This document shows positions 8,365 to 16,400 of a stretch of 64,000 nucleotides of DNA, in pieces (the first letter of the stretch is position 1; the number at the start of each line of letters is the position of its first letter). This DNA is from JBBRRP01 sp038251425 (lineage in GTDB: Bacteria; Myxococcota_A; Polyangia; Polyangiales; Polyangiaceae). Position numbers and translations under genes: made by a program. The stretch spans positions 28,945 through 92,944 of the forward strand of contig JBBSBI010000002.1 of assembly GCA_038251425.1 (NCBI GenBank), written 5' to 3'. Below the pieces are notes generated by a model, which was given only the letters and a program-made list of their open reading frames with translations, ran no database searches and was not told the DNA's origin.

Positions 8365-10365
8365 TTGGATTCGCCGACTGTTTTGGTTGTTGATGATGAC
8401 GCGGTGACTCAGACACACCTCGTCGAAGTCCTGCAATCAGCTGGCATTTCCTGCACTACCGTTGATTCCGGCACCGCCGCGCTGGCTTGGCTCGCTGCGC
8501 ACGACCCTTCGCTCATCCTTTTGGACCTCGTGATGCCAGATGCCGACGGCTACAAGGTACTGAGCCACGTCCGAAAAATAGCCCGCTTTGACGCGGTGCC
8601 TGTCGTCATGGTGACAGGAACTCATTCGGAAGCGGTCGTGGAACGCGTTTTCAGCGCTGGCGCTGACGATTTCATCCAGAAACCATTTAGCCGGGTTGAG
8701 CTGTTAGCGCGTGTGAAAGGTCTCTTGCGGTCGCGGGATTATCTGCTGCGCATCCGGCGCAGAGAGGTGTCTCAAAGCACGGTACTTAGGCTCTCTCAGG
8801 TTCTGGCTTCGACTCCCGATGTGCGCGTCGCCCTCAACATCGTAGTCGACGAGCTCGCGCGCTTGATGCGCGTGGATCGCGCAAGCATCATTCTCTTTGC
8901 TGAACCTGGAACGGGTCACGTGGTGGCCAGCAACGACGACTCGGGCATCGTCGATCGCCCCATCGCGCTTCACGACTATCCCGAAGTGGCGGAGGTGCTC
9001 GAAAGCGGGCTTTCGCTCGTGCTTCCCGACACACATGTCCACGAGCTGCTCGCGGGCGTGCGTGCTTCTGGAAAACGTTTGCCGTTTCGCAGCTCTGCCC
9101 TGTTTCCAATCTTGTTCGAGCGGGAGCCGATGGGTGCCATCTTTTTGCGTGCCAAGGAGCTGAGCGTATTCGACGATTATGAGCTGTCGCTCGCCAATAC
9201 GATCGCCAACGCGACAGCCATTACTTTGAAGAACGCACGCGTGGTCCAGTCGCTCCGAGACGCCACCCGATTGAGCACCACCGCGCGTGCCGAGGCGGAA
9301 AGGCGCGTCCAACTCTTCCAACGCTACGCTGATTTCTTTGAAAGCTCGGCGGACGGCATTGTGGTCACAAGCCGCAGTGGTCAGATCTTGTTCACCAACC
9401 CGCGCGCTCGGGAAATCACCGGATTTTCAGAAATGCGGCTGGTGAACATGACGCTTTCAGATCTGTTTTTGCCGGGCCACGATCAACGCACTGAACGACT
9501 GCTGAAGGGGTTCGCCGAGGGGATTTACCCGAGAGCAGTGGATATCACGATTCGTACCCAGGCGGACGAGTCCATGGTCGTTAACGTCTCTTTCAGCTCG
9601 GTGATGCATGAAGAAAATGCAATCCTGCTGAGCTTCCGCGATGTGACTCAAGAGCGACACACGGCCGTCGAACTCAAACAAACCAAAGAATTTTTGGAAC
9701 GAGTGATCGACAGCTCGGTGGACGGCATCGTATCGGCGGACCTAAACGGGACGGTGTTGCTCTTTAATCGCGCCGCAGAACGTATCTTTCAGTATTCAGC
9801 GAACAGAGTGATCGGCAAGCTCCAGGTCGAAACCCTGTACCCCGAGGGAGTCGCGCGCCAGATCATGCGGAGCATCCGCGATCCAGACGTCAACGGGTAC
9901 GGACGCTTGGAGGATCAACGCGTTGATATGCTGAATGCGAATGGCGACGTCGTGCCCGTGATTCTCTCGGCGTCGCTGGTGATCGATAACGGCAAACCCA
10001 TCGGCTCGGTGGGCATCTTCACGGATATTCGCGATCGCCTGCGGATGGAGGAAAGCCTCAAGCGGGCCGAAGATGAGCTGCATGCGCGTGAAAAGCATGC
10101 CATCTTGGCCGAGCTGGCTGGCGCCGCTGCCCACGAACTCAATCAGCCCCTCACGAGTGTGATTGGCTACGCAGAGCTTCTACGCCGACAGCTCACCGGG
10201 GATGAGAAGCTCGCCAATGCCGCCAACATCATCATCTCGGAAGCGGAGCGAATGGCGGAAATCGTGCGTAAAGTAGGCAACATCACGCGCTACGAAACCA
10301 AATCCTACGTTGGCAGCGCCAAGATACTGGACTTAGAAAAAGCGAGCGACAGCTCGGAGGGATGA
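8365..10365 (+). CDS. Receiver-GAF-PAS-PAS-HisKA sensory protein lacking an ATPase domain
   Basis: 666 residues, TTG start. Order: receiver domain (about 4-120; phospho-acceptor D54 in LLDLVMPD, K in IQKPFSR), GAF (about 145-285), PAS (about 320-435), PAS (about 440-560), then a HisKA dimerisation/phosphotransfer helix pair with H590 in AAAHELNQPLTSVIG. The protein ends about 75 residues after this histidine, so there is no HATPase_c domain. The following DNA is occupied by a gene on the other strand. It must therefore be phosphorylated by another kinase or act as a phosphatase or scaffold. A recent truncation is an alternative, but the C-terminus is not followed by any recognisable ATPase remnant. 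Confidence 0.85.
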   Translation: MDSPTVLVVDDDAVTQTHLVEVLQSAGISCTTVDSGTAALAWLAAHDPSLILLDLVMPDADGYKVLSHVRKIARFDAVPVVMVTGTHSEAVVERVFSAGADDFIQKPFSRVELLARVKGLLRSRDYLLRIRRREVSQSTVLRLSQVLASTPDVRVALNIVVDELARLMRVDRASIILFAEPGTGHVVASNDDSGIVDRPIALHDYPEVAEVLESGLSLVLPDTHVHELLAGVRASGKRLPFRSSALFPILFEREPMGAIFLRAKELSVFDDYELSLANTIANATAITLKNARVVQSLRDATRLSTTARAEAERRVQLFQRYADFFESSADGIVVTSRSGQILFTNPRAREITGFSEMRLVNMTLSDLFLPGHDQRTERLLKGFAEGIYPRAVDITIRTQADESMVVNVSFSSVMHEENAILLSFRDVTQERHTAVELKQTKEFLERVIDSSVDGIVSADLNGTVLLFNRAAERIFQYSANRVIGKLQVETLYPEGVARQIMRSIRDPDVNGYGRLEDQRVDMLNANGDVVPVILSASLVIDNGKPIGSVGIFTDIRDRLRMEESLKRAEDELHAREKHAILAELAGAAAHELNQPLTSVIGYAELLRRQLTGDEKLANAANIIISEAERMAEIVRKVGNITRYETKSYVGSAKILDLEKASDSSEG

Positions 10366-10598
10366 CTCGGTCTTTCGGAGATCCCACCAAGTTGAGCCAT
10401 GATGGCGTCCGCCAGATCAGCGCTCCGGCTCCGCTCATTTGCCCAAGTGTTGAGTGCCTCTCGAGTTTGTTGGAGGCGTTTCAGATGAGCCCGCGCAAAG
10501 GGATCTCGTCCCAGGCGCTCGTTCACGGAGACCTGTTGCGCGCAACTGAGCTCGCCATCATGGAAACGCACCAGCACTTCGCCAAACCTTGGCTTCAT
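10305..10598 (-). CDS. Probable degenerate anti-sigma factor
   Basis: 97 residues. The start ATG overlaps the stop of the ECF sigma gene by 4 bp, so the two are co-translated. The N-terminus has the anti-sigma signature arrangement FHDGELS, but the zinc-binding His/Cys residues expected in the following helix (HxxxCxxC) are missing, with HLKRLQQ in their place. There is no transmembrane segment, so it would act in the cytosol. The 3' end overlaps the converging sensor gene by 61 bp. The function is inferred from position and the short motif only. Confidence 0.55.
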   Translation of the reverse strand: MKPRFGEVLVRFHDGELSCAQQVSVNERLGRDPFARAHLKRLQQTREALNTWANERSRSADLADAIMAQLGGISERPSHPSELSLAFSKSSILALPT

Positions 10599-11389
10599 CC
10601 GTCCCGCGCCTCGACCAGCCTTCCGTCAATCTGCTCGGAATAGAAGGAAGCCAGCGCGCGCTGCAACTTCTGCCGGGCATGAAACAGCCGACTCATCACC
10701 GTGCCCTTGGACACGTTCATCGCACACGCCATTTCCTCATAGCTCAACCCCTCCAATTCCCGCATCACGATCGCGGCACGGTGATACACCGGCAGCTCAT
10801 CCAAAGCCTGCTGCACACGCAACGCGATCTCCTGGCGTCGAATCGCCTCGAACGGCTGCGCACCCGGGAGCTGAGCCAAGAGAACGGGAAATCTTTCTAA
10901 CGAGCTTTCCATGCCTTCCTCAAAAGGTGTCTCGCGCCGAAGCGGCTTGCGCATCAGATCGATCGAAAGGTTCGTTACGATGCGATAGAGCCAGGTAAAA
11001 AAACTTGAGCTGCCATTGAAGCGAGCCAACCCTCGGTGCACGCGGAGGAACGCTTCCTGGACGATTTCACGTGCGTTTTGCTCATCCCGGACCAGGCCCA
11101 GGGCGATGGCGTACGCGCGCCCCTGGTGCCGCTCGATGAGGGAGCGAAATGCAGCTTTGTTGCCAGTTCTTGCTAGTTCCACAAGCTCGCGATCCTTCTT
11201 GAGCTCAACCTCTGAACTCTGGGGTTTGGACGGACGCGGCGCTGATTGATTCAGCCCCCGGACATTTTGGTCGTGGTTTGGCAGATTCGACGAATGGGCG
11301 GGCCGAACTGGCACCGCCTCGTAAGGAGATTCGAGCGAACAGCAGCCGTGCAGAAGCGTTGCAGCCATTACCGCAATGCTACGAAGCAC
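10595..11389 (-). CDS. ECF-type RNA polymerase sigma factor
   Basis: 264 residues as drawn. Sigma region 2 starts near residue 65 (DRELVELARTGNKAAFRSLIERH) and includes the core-binding and -10 segments (EIVQEAFLRVHRGL, FFTWLYRIVTNLSIDLMRK). Region 4 lies at about 190-245 (ALDELPVYHRAAIVMRELEGL, then SKGTVMSRLFHARQKL, the -35-reading helix-turn-helix). The first 60 residues do not look like sigma sequence, and no close ATG/GTG start is better, so the real start is uncertain. The downstream coupled gene is the probable anti-sigma. Similar to RpoE/SigW-type factors. Confidence 0.9.
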   Translation of the reverse strand: MLRSIAVMAATLLHGCCSLESPYEAVPVRPAHSSNLPNHDQNVRGLNQSAPRPSKPQSSEVELKKDRELVELARTGNKAAFRSLIERHQGRAYAIALGLVRDEQNAREIVQEAFLRVHRGLARFNGSSSFFTWLYRIVTNLSIDLMRKPLRRETPFEEGMESSLERFPVLLAQLPGAQPFEAIRRQEIALRVQQALDELPVYHRAAIVMRELEGLSYEEMACAMNVSKGTVMSRLFHARQKLQRALASFYSEQIDGRLVEARDG

Positions 11390-11442
11390 CCCCCGCGAAT
11401 CCCCCCTTTCAGAAACGCTACCTAGAATCGGCTTGACCGGAA

Positions 11443-11763
11443 CTAGGCCTGACCGGCTCGCTTGGCCAAGGCATCAGTCAAGCGGCACTTGAGCTCATAA
11501 ATCGTCTGCTCTAGCAAACGTTCCTCCTCACCAGTCAGGTTGCCGCGAGTCTTCTCTTGGAGGAGCAGCAGCAAATCGATCGACTGCTTCGCCATGGCAA
11601 GATTTCTCACCGTCTCATCGTCCGTAGGACCGGGCGCGTCGCCGAAATGGACTTGGGCAGAGTGGCTCAGCGACAGAATGAAGGTCGCCAGATCGATTGC
11701 GGGCAATGGCTCTTCAGCACCTTCGTGGTCCACGCCAGAACCAGAGCGCGGCTCTCCACTCAT
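11443..11763 (-). CDS. DUF1844 family protein
   Basis: 106 residues. The core FILSLSHSAQVHFGD, then NLAMAKQSIDLLLLLQEKTRGNLTGEEERLL matches the DUF1844 family, short helical cytosolic proteins of unknown function common in Deltaproteobacteria. The start overlaps the stop of the upstream acidic protein by 4 bp, so both form an operon. No catalytic motif is visible. Confidence 0.85.
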   Translation of the reverse strand: MSGEPRSGSGVDHEGAEEPLPAIDLATFILSLSHSAQVHFGDAPGPTDDETVRNLAMAKQSIDLLLLLQEKTRGNLTGEEERLLEQTIYELKCRLTDALAKRAGQA

Positions 11764-12134
11764 TCATCTACCTTTTTTGCTTCTCCCGTGTCTTCGGCCT
11801 CCTCTTCATTGTCCCCCTCTTCATCGTCCTCGTCGTCCTTGTCGTCCTCATCTTCTTCGTCGTCTTCATCCTCTTCGACATCCTCTTCGACGCTCGACGT
11901 GGATGCGGCCGATGCTCGTGATCCGATTTGCGCGACGGATCGGAGTTCGGGAGTTGAAAGGGCCTCGGCAGACAGCAGCGCTGGCTGCGGAAAAGGGATT
12001 TCTTCCGCCTGGTCGGCGATATCCTTCAGAGCCTCTAAGTGCGTTGCGACAGCCTCCGGCGTGAGTGCGCCCCGACGGAGTTGGCGATCGCGAACTCGTA
12101 CATCGAATTTGGCTAGGTCCATCTGATCTCTCAT
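11760..12134 (-). CDS. Small protein with long poly-acidic tail
   Basis: 124 residues. The N-terminal half (LAKFDVRVRDRQLRRGALTPEAVATHLEALKDI) looks like a short folded helical segment. Residues about 83-115 are almost only Asp and Glu (for example EEDEDDEEDEDDKDDEDDEE). It overlaps the DUF1844 gene by 4 bp and lies just downstream of the SlyD-like isomerase on the same strand side. The acidic tail could bind cations or basic proteins; this is speculation. The repetitive GAC/GAA stretch is slippage-prone, so tail length may vary between strains. Confidence 0.7.
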   Translation of the reverse strand: MRDQMDLAKFDVRVRDRQLRRGALTPEAVATHLEALKDIADQAEEIPFPQPALLSAEALSTPELRSVAQIGSRASAASTSSVEEDVEEDEDDEEDEDDKDDEDDEEGDNEEEAEDTGEAKKVDE

Positions 12135-12157
12135 TTTTAGCTCCTTGACCCCTCCTC

Positions 12158-12721
12158 CTAGCGTCTTCCGGCCCCGCGAAGCAAGCGGCCTGGCGGGATC
12201 AGTCTCGGCTCGGGGTCCTCCTCGGCCAACTCCGCTTGGGCGGCCTCTAATTCTTCCGCGGAGGCTGGGCGCACCTCATCGACTTCTGCCTCAATGCGGA
12301 TTTCCTGCCCTGCCAGAGGGTGATTCGTGTCCAGCACGGCCACGTCTTCCGTGAGCTCCAGGATGCCAAGCAGGAGCACGCTGCCATCTTCAGCTTCCGC
12401 ATCAAAGCGATCACCCACCTCGGCATCCGCTGGGAGCTCGGCGCGCTCAACCTCGATCACGCGTTCCGGATCACGCCGACCGAATGCATCCTCTGGCTTA
12501 AGAATTGCGCTCTTGGTTTGGCCTTTGGAGGCGCCCGCCAGCGCCGCTTCAACCACCTGGGGCAGCTGTCCGTAGCCAAATAGAAAGCCGAGGCCTTCAG
12601 GCACAGAAGTGGCGACTTCCTCGCCGTCGGCGTCATAAAGCGTGTAGCTGATGATCACATACGTGTCGGGCCCAACCTGGAACTCAGGTTGATGCGCGGT
12701 GCGGGGCAGGCGAGGCGGCAT
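12158..12721 (-). CDS. SlyD-type FKBP peptidyl-prolyl cis-trans isomerase
   Basis: 187 residues from the ATG at 12721; a longer reading to 13057 would overlap another likely gene and adds no domain. The FKBP half-sites YTLYDADGEEV, FLFGYGQLPQVVEAALAG and the insert-in-flap domain (KPEDAFGRRDPERVIEV to VLDTNHPLAGQEI, then VDEVRPAS) follow SlyD order. SlyD proteins combine prolyl isomerisation with chaperone activity. The His-rich, nickel-binding tail of enterobacterial SlyD is absent; the end is Arg/Pro-rich instead. Cytosolic, with no signal peptide. Confidence 0.88.
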   Translation of the reverse strand: MPPRLPRTAHQPEFQVGPDTYVIISYTLYDADGEEVATSVPEGLGFLFGYGQLPQVVEAALAGASKGQTKSAILKPEDAFGRRDPERVIEVERAELPADAEVGDRFDAEAEDGSVLLLGILELTEDVAVLDTNHPLAGQEIRIEAEVDEVRPASAEELEAAQAELAEEDPEPRLIPPGRLLRGAGRR

Positions 12722-12744
12722 AGCGGATTTGGCGGGAGAGGGAA

Positions 12745-12999
12745 CTACAACCGGGCGGGATTGGCAACTTGGGTAACCAACAAAACTGTGAGCGCCAACT
12801 CCATTTCCTCGGAGCTTGGCACACGAGATTTGCGTGCCAATTCGGTTTTGAAGGCTCCCAAGCGTGCCCCGAACAACCGAAAGCGTTGGCGCTCTTCCGG
12901 ATCCGATTCGCTGGCAACGAAGCGCGCCACAATCAGCCGCAGCTCCGCAAGGTCCTGGTCGATAAGCGGGGCCAAATGGGCAGCCAGGGGGTGCGACAT
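12745..12999 (-). CDS. Small conserved-looking hypothetical protein
   Basis: 84 residues, helical and charged (LAPLIDQDLAELRLIVARFVASESD, then RFRLFGARLGAFKTELARK). It ends 23 bp before the SlyD-like start on the same strand, consistent with an operon. No motif is recognised. It overlaps in another frame the long N-terminal extension that could be drawn for the SlyD gene; I prefer this reading because the extension looks non-coding (Cys/Pro/Arg-rich). Confidence 0.5.
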   Translation of the reverse strand: MSHPLAAHLAPLIDQDLAELRLIVARFVASESDPEERQRFRLFGARLGAFKTELARKSRVPSSEEMELALTVLLVTQVANPARL

Positions 13000-13154
13000 C
13001 GCCGAAGGCTAGCACGCACTCGGTTTCCTCGACGAGCTTCTCCCGACGCTGCGCCACAACAGCGTGCCAACGCCACGGGCCTTTTGGACTTGCTTCGCAA
13101 AGGGGGGCTGACCATTCTCGGAAGGTGGTCAGCTGGTTCGCCGTTTGTCGCCCG

Positions 13155-14321
13155 ATGCGCGTTCGCCGAGGCTTCGGCGGACCGCTGCTCTACCTCATGC
13201 TTGGCGTTGCATGTCAGAAGGAGCCACCGACCACGCAGCCTAAGACTGAAGCTCGAAAATCATCGCTCACGCGGGTGAAGATCCCCAAGCGTGAAGCGGT
13301 AGCTCACGAGGCTGTGGACATCCCGGGTGGGGCGTTCTTAGCGGGCTCCCTGCCCGGCGAGCGCGGGCGGCTCCCTGAGGTGGAACCGCTTCGTTACGAG
13401 GTTGAACTCGGACCATTTCGAATCGATCGGCTTCCCTACCCCAACGATCCAGCGCTACCCGCGGCGACAGGTGTTACGCGCGCAGACGCGGAACGCCTCT
13501 GCACCGAGGCCGGGGCACGGCTGTGCACGGAGTTAGAATGGGAACGCGCGTGCAAAGGTCCTGGTAACGACACTTACGTGACCGGCGCCGAATGGGAAAA
13601 TGCGTGCTCCGCCACTCCGCAGCGTTGCGCTTCCGGATTTGACGTCCTCGCCATGGGCGTAAAAGTGCGCGAGTGGGTTCGCGGCGATGTCCGTGACGAA
13701 ACCGGCAAGCTTCTGTCCGTCACACGAGGCGCTGCACCTTCTCCAGATAACGGCCCGCGCTGCGCCCTTCGAGGTGCGTCATCCGCCAACACTCAAAGTA
13801 CTGACCTTGGATTTCGCTGCTGCCATGGCGCCCCCAACGCAGCCACGATGCCCACGCCCTCGCTGCAAGCCACCTTCGAAAAACCCAATTTGCCGCAGGA
13901 ACGGCTTAGAAAGCTGCTGCTTGCCGAGCCCCGCACGCGCGCGCTGGCGACTGATCTGGTGTATTTTCGCGAACCCGATGCGGCCAATACGGTCGTGGCG
14001 CGCGGACCGGGTGATCGCCAAGGCTTCCTGTTCACCGTTGCCCCCTTGCTGTGGCGTCCCGTTGCGGGAGCAGAATACCTGATCGTGACCGCTCGTTCGG
14101 GCAAAGACACTTCCTTCGTCTTGGCTTACTACGTACTCGGCAAAGACGACTACAAGCTCGCTTCGAGTTTCATCCTCAAAGATGAAGTCGGCCCAGTAGC
14201 GTTAGCCTATAGCCCATCGATTCGTCCCCGGCTGCACTTCAGCTCTTGCTGGGGTTGTCCGGGCGAAACGGGCAAGCTGCTCTATCGCAACCCAGACACG
14301 GTGGCGATCGTTCAGCCGTAA
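13155..14321 (+). CDS. FGE/SUMF1-like lipoprotein
   Basis: 388 residues from the ATG at 13155; an earlier GTG at 13125 is less likely. A hydrophobic N-terminus ends in GVAC, a plausible lipid-anchored Cys. The formylglycine-generating-enzyme-like domain (about 60-235) shows DIPGGAFLAGS, TRADAERLCTEAGARLCTELEWERACKG and the closing TDLGFRCCHGAP. The active-site Cys pair that oxidises sulfatases is not present, and the central part is shortened. The C-terminal 150 residues match nothing I know. Probably a surface binding protein rather than an enzyme. Converges with the kinase at 14312, overlapping 10 bp. Confidence 0.8.
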   Translation: MRVRRGFGGPLLYLMLGVACQKEPPTTQPKTEARKSSLTRVKIPKREAVAHEAVDIPGGAFLAGSLPGERGRLPEVEPLRYEVELGPFRIDRLPYPNDPALPAATGVTRADAERLCTEAGARLCTELEWERACKGPGNDTYVTGAEWENACSATPQRCASGFDVLAMGVKVREWVRGDVRDETGKLLSVTRGAAPSPDNGPRCALRGASSANTQSTDLGFRCCHGAPNAATMPTPSLQATFEKPNLPQERLRKLLLAEPRTRALATDLVYFREPDAANTVVARGPGDRQGFLFTVAPLLWRPVAGAEYLIVTARSGKDTSFVLAYYVLGKDDYKLASSFILKDEVGPVALAYSPSIRPRLHFSSCWGCPGETGKLLYRNPDTVAIVQP

Positions 14322-15019
14322 ACAGGCAGGCTAATTTCGAAGCCCTGACCCGCCGGCAACGTGAGCGCTTTTACCTCGGCGCCCGCCGCATCGGCACAGA
14401 TCTTCACACACAGGAAACCGAGCCCGCGGCTGTAGCGCCCAGCTCCTCCCGTCTTTGATTTCAGTTGACCGGCCACGCTGAAGAGCGCTTCTGACTCGGC
14501 GTTCTGGAGCGGTGTCCCGAGATCTGTGACTTCGACCGAACAGCGCCCCCCCTCACTCCTGGCAACGACGCTGACCGCCGTTCCTGGAGGACAGTACTGA
14601 ATCGCTCCCCGCACCAGATTCTCGACGGCTCGCGCCAACATTTGTCGATTGGAGCGAACCCGCACGCCGCGCGGCACCTGATCCAAGAACTCAACGGCTA
14701 CGCCGTGACTTTCAGCGGCAAGCCGAGAACGCTCCACCACCTCGGTGACGAACGCAGAAAATCCCACCGCCACGTGCGGCAAGGGCAAGCCCTCCGCAAC
14801 ATGAAACGACAGAATTTCCATGTTCTCAATCACATGCATCAAGCCGTCGCAAGAAGCCACGGCATCTACAGCGGCCTCTTTGAGATCTCGATCAATCGTG
14901 CCAAGCGCTGTCGAGAGATAGTTGAGATTACTATGCAGTGCCGACAGCGGATTTCGCATGTCGTGAGTTAGCAAACCCAAAAGAGCGGAGAGCGATTGGG
15001 GATCGATGGGCTCAGTCAA
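14312..15019 (-). CDS. Soluble histidine kinase-like protein with altered ATP-binding motifs
   Basis: 235 residues without a sensor domain. The H-box is intact (LTHDMRNPLSAL, H about 19). The ATPase part is unusual: the N-box reads ENLVRGAIQY, where the second Asn is replaced, and the G1 box reads VTDLGTPL instead of DxGxG, while G2 keeps SRGLGFLCVK. It may be a weak kinase, a phosphotransfer protein or a phosphatase. Its start overlaps the stop of the upstream alpha/beta hydrolase by 4 bp, so the two are coupled. No response regulator gene is adjacent. Confidence 0.8.
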   Translation of the reverse strand: MTEPIDPQSLSALLGLLTHDMRNPLSALHSNLNYLSTALGTIDRDLKEAAVDAVASCDGLMHVIENMEILSFHVAEGLPLPHVAVGFSAFVTEVVERSRLAAESHGVAVEFLDQVPRGVRVRSNRQMLARAVENLVRGAIQYCPPGTAVSVVARSEGGRCSVEVTDLGTPLQNAESEALFSVAGQLKSKTGGAGRYSRGLGFLCVKICADAAGAEVKALTLPAGQGFEISLPVYG

Positions 15020-15891
15020 GGTGCCCCCAGGAGCTGATGCTGCTCGGTGAAACGCCGGATCCGTTCGTGAACGAGCAGATGGTGTTCGAGGGGTGCGACA
15101 TGAGTGCCATTCGGGATCGTGAACAGCTCACCCCCTGGAATCGCTTCAGCCATAGCTTCGGAGATGGAGTGGGGAGTGAAGGAATCTTTTTCACCGGCGA
15201 TCAGCAAAACGGGCACCTTAATTTCCGCCAAAAGATCCTCTGCTGAGTGCTCACCGGCGGCGGCCAGCATGCCAAGGAACATCTTAAAATCGACGTGAGC
15301 CACGTGTCTGAAATACGGTTCAACGTCTTCCACCCTTATCTTGTCGGCCGCAATCTCGCCTGTCATAAGTGCCACCTTGAGCGCAACCCGCGGCGGCACG
15401 CGCGACCATAAGCCCCGAGCGAGCTTGGGATGGCGCCCGACAAATGCGATCAGATCGGGCAGCACGTTGGCCAAGAGATCCGAGCCATGAAAGGTATGCG
15501 TGACGCGACCAAAGCTCCCGCAGATGAAAACCATTGCGACCACTTTCTGAGGACGCAGCCGATACGCTTCGAGGGCAACTTGGGTTCCAAACGAATGCCC
15601 CATCAGGATCACCGGCGGGTCACCCACATGGCGACGAACCGTGTCGAGATCCCGGGCATGATCGATGACCTCAATGGCTCGCTCATCCACAGGCAGCGCG
15701 CTCCGCCCATGGCCTCTATAGTTCCAATGAGCAACGCTCATCGACGCGGCCAGATCATCCCACAAATATTTGTAAATGAAGCCGTCGCATACCAAACCAT
15801 CACACAGCACTGCAGTGACGGGGCTGGGACCTTGACGGCACCGCACGTATAAGCGGGTGCCGTCCTCGGCGAGCGCAAACGACTCTTTCAC
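15016..15891 (-). CDS. Alpha/beta hydrolase
   Basis: 291 residues. Nucleophile elbow GHSFGTQ (Ser about 98), oxyanion-side HWNYRGHGRS, acid region LLIAGEKDSFTPH and catalytic His in NGTHVAPLEHH follow the order of the alpha/beta hydrolase fold. The N-terminus (FALAEDGTRLYVRCRQG) resembles esterases and lipases of the AB_hydrolase_1 group. There is no signal peptide. The gene is co-transcribed and translationally coupled with the downstream kinase-like gene. The substrate cannot be predicted. Confidence 0.88.
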   Translation of the reverse strand: MKESFALAEDGTRLYVRCRQGPSPVTAVLCDGLVCDGFIYKYLWDDLAASMSVAHWNYRGHGRSALPVDERAIEVIDHARDLDTVRRHVGDPPVILMGHSFGTQVALEAYRLRPQKVVAMVFICGSFGRVTHTFHGSDLLANVLPDLIAFVGRHPKLARGLWSRVPPRVALKVALMTGEIAADKIRVEDVEPYFRHVAHVDFKMFLGMLAAAGEHSAEDLLAEIKVPVLLIAGEKDSFTPHSISEAMAEAIPGGELFTIPNGTHVAPLEHHLLVHERIRRFTEQHQLLGAP

Positions 15892-15903
15892 CGAAGCTAA
15901 CGG

Positions 15904-16125
15904 TTAGCTGGCTTCGGGAGCGTCATCATCATCCCCCACGTCGTTGACGCTGGGGATTTTCTTGATCTCGAGACGCGCGAGCTTCCACGCGCGCTGGACC
16001 ACCCAAGACAGCGAGCGATCAAGCCGCGCTGCCTCATCTTTGATCTCTTGGAGCATGGCCTCTGGGAAATAAAGGCTCTGCTTTCGCTTATCGCTACCAC
16101 CGGTTTTGGCGTCGTTGTCGGACAC
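15904..16125 (-). CDS. Small ribbon-helix-helix protein (TIGR04563-like)
   Basis: 73 residues. The segment KRKQSLYFPEAMLQEIKDEAARLDRS followed by LSWVVQRAWKLAR fits a MetJ/Arc ribbon-helix-helix fold: one strand, then two helices. The sequence matches my memory of the small myxobacterial RHH family TIGR04563. An acidic tail (GDDDDAPEAS) follows. It may autoregulate or control the hydrolase/kinase pair 12 bp downstream. The divergent S41 peptidase starts 275 bp away; the gap holds AT-rich promoter-like sequence but no motif I can name. Confidence 0.8.
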   Translation of the reverse strand: MSDNDAKTGGSDKRKQSLYFPEAMLQEIKDEAARLDRSLSWVVQRAWKLARLEIKKIPSVNDVGDDDDAPEAS

Positions 16126-16400
16126 TGAACATCACCTCGAGTTAGAATTGGGTGCGTGAAACAGTACTCTGTACCACTTTGAGAAGAATCAAATCAATCC
16201 TTAGACCGGCCAAGTGACCCAAACCGCCTTGCGACTTGCTGCCACTGAACCATTGGTCGCCGGACCAAATCATACCGATCGCTCTGCAAATTGAACAACG
16301 TCCCCTCTGTGGGAAACTTTAGAGGGTTGTCGGCAGATTAGTGCCAAGGTGCCGCAGTCCCCTTCAGGCACTGCCCTCCTCCCGTATACTCGTCGGCAGT

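Noticed and set aside
8704..9321. Minus-strand frame opposite the GAF domain
   Set aside because: Antisense to the GAF part of the sensor gene; composition is unlike a protein.
12722..13057. N-terminal extension of the SlyD-like gene up to 13057
   Set aside because: Extension is Cys/Pro/Arg-rich, overlaps a better small gene, and SlyD starts normally at the ATG at 12721.
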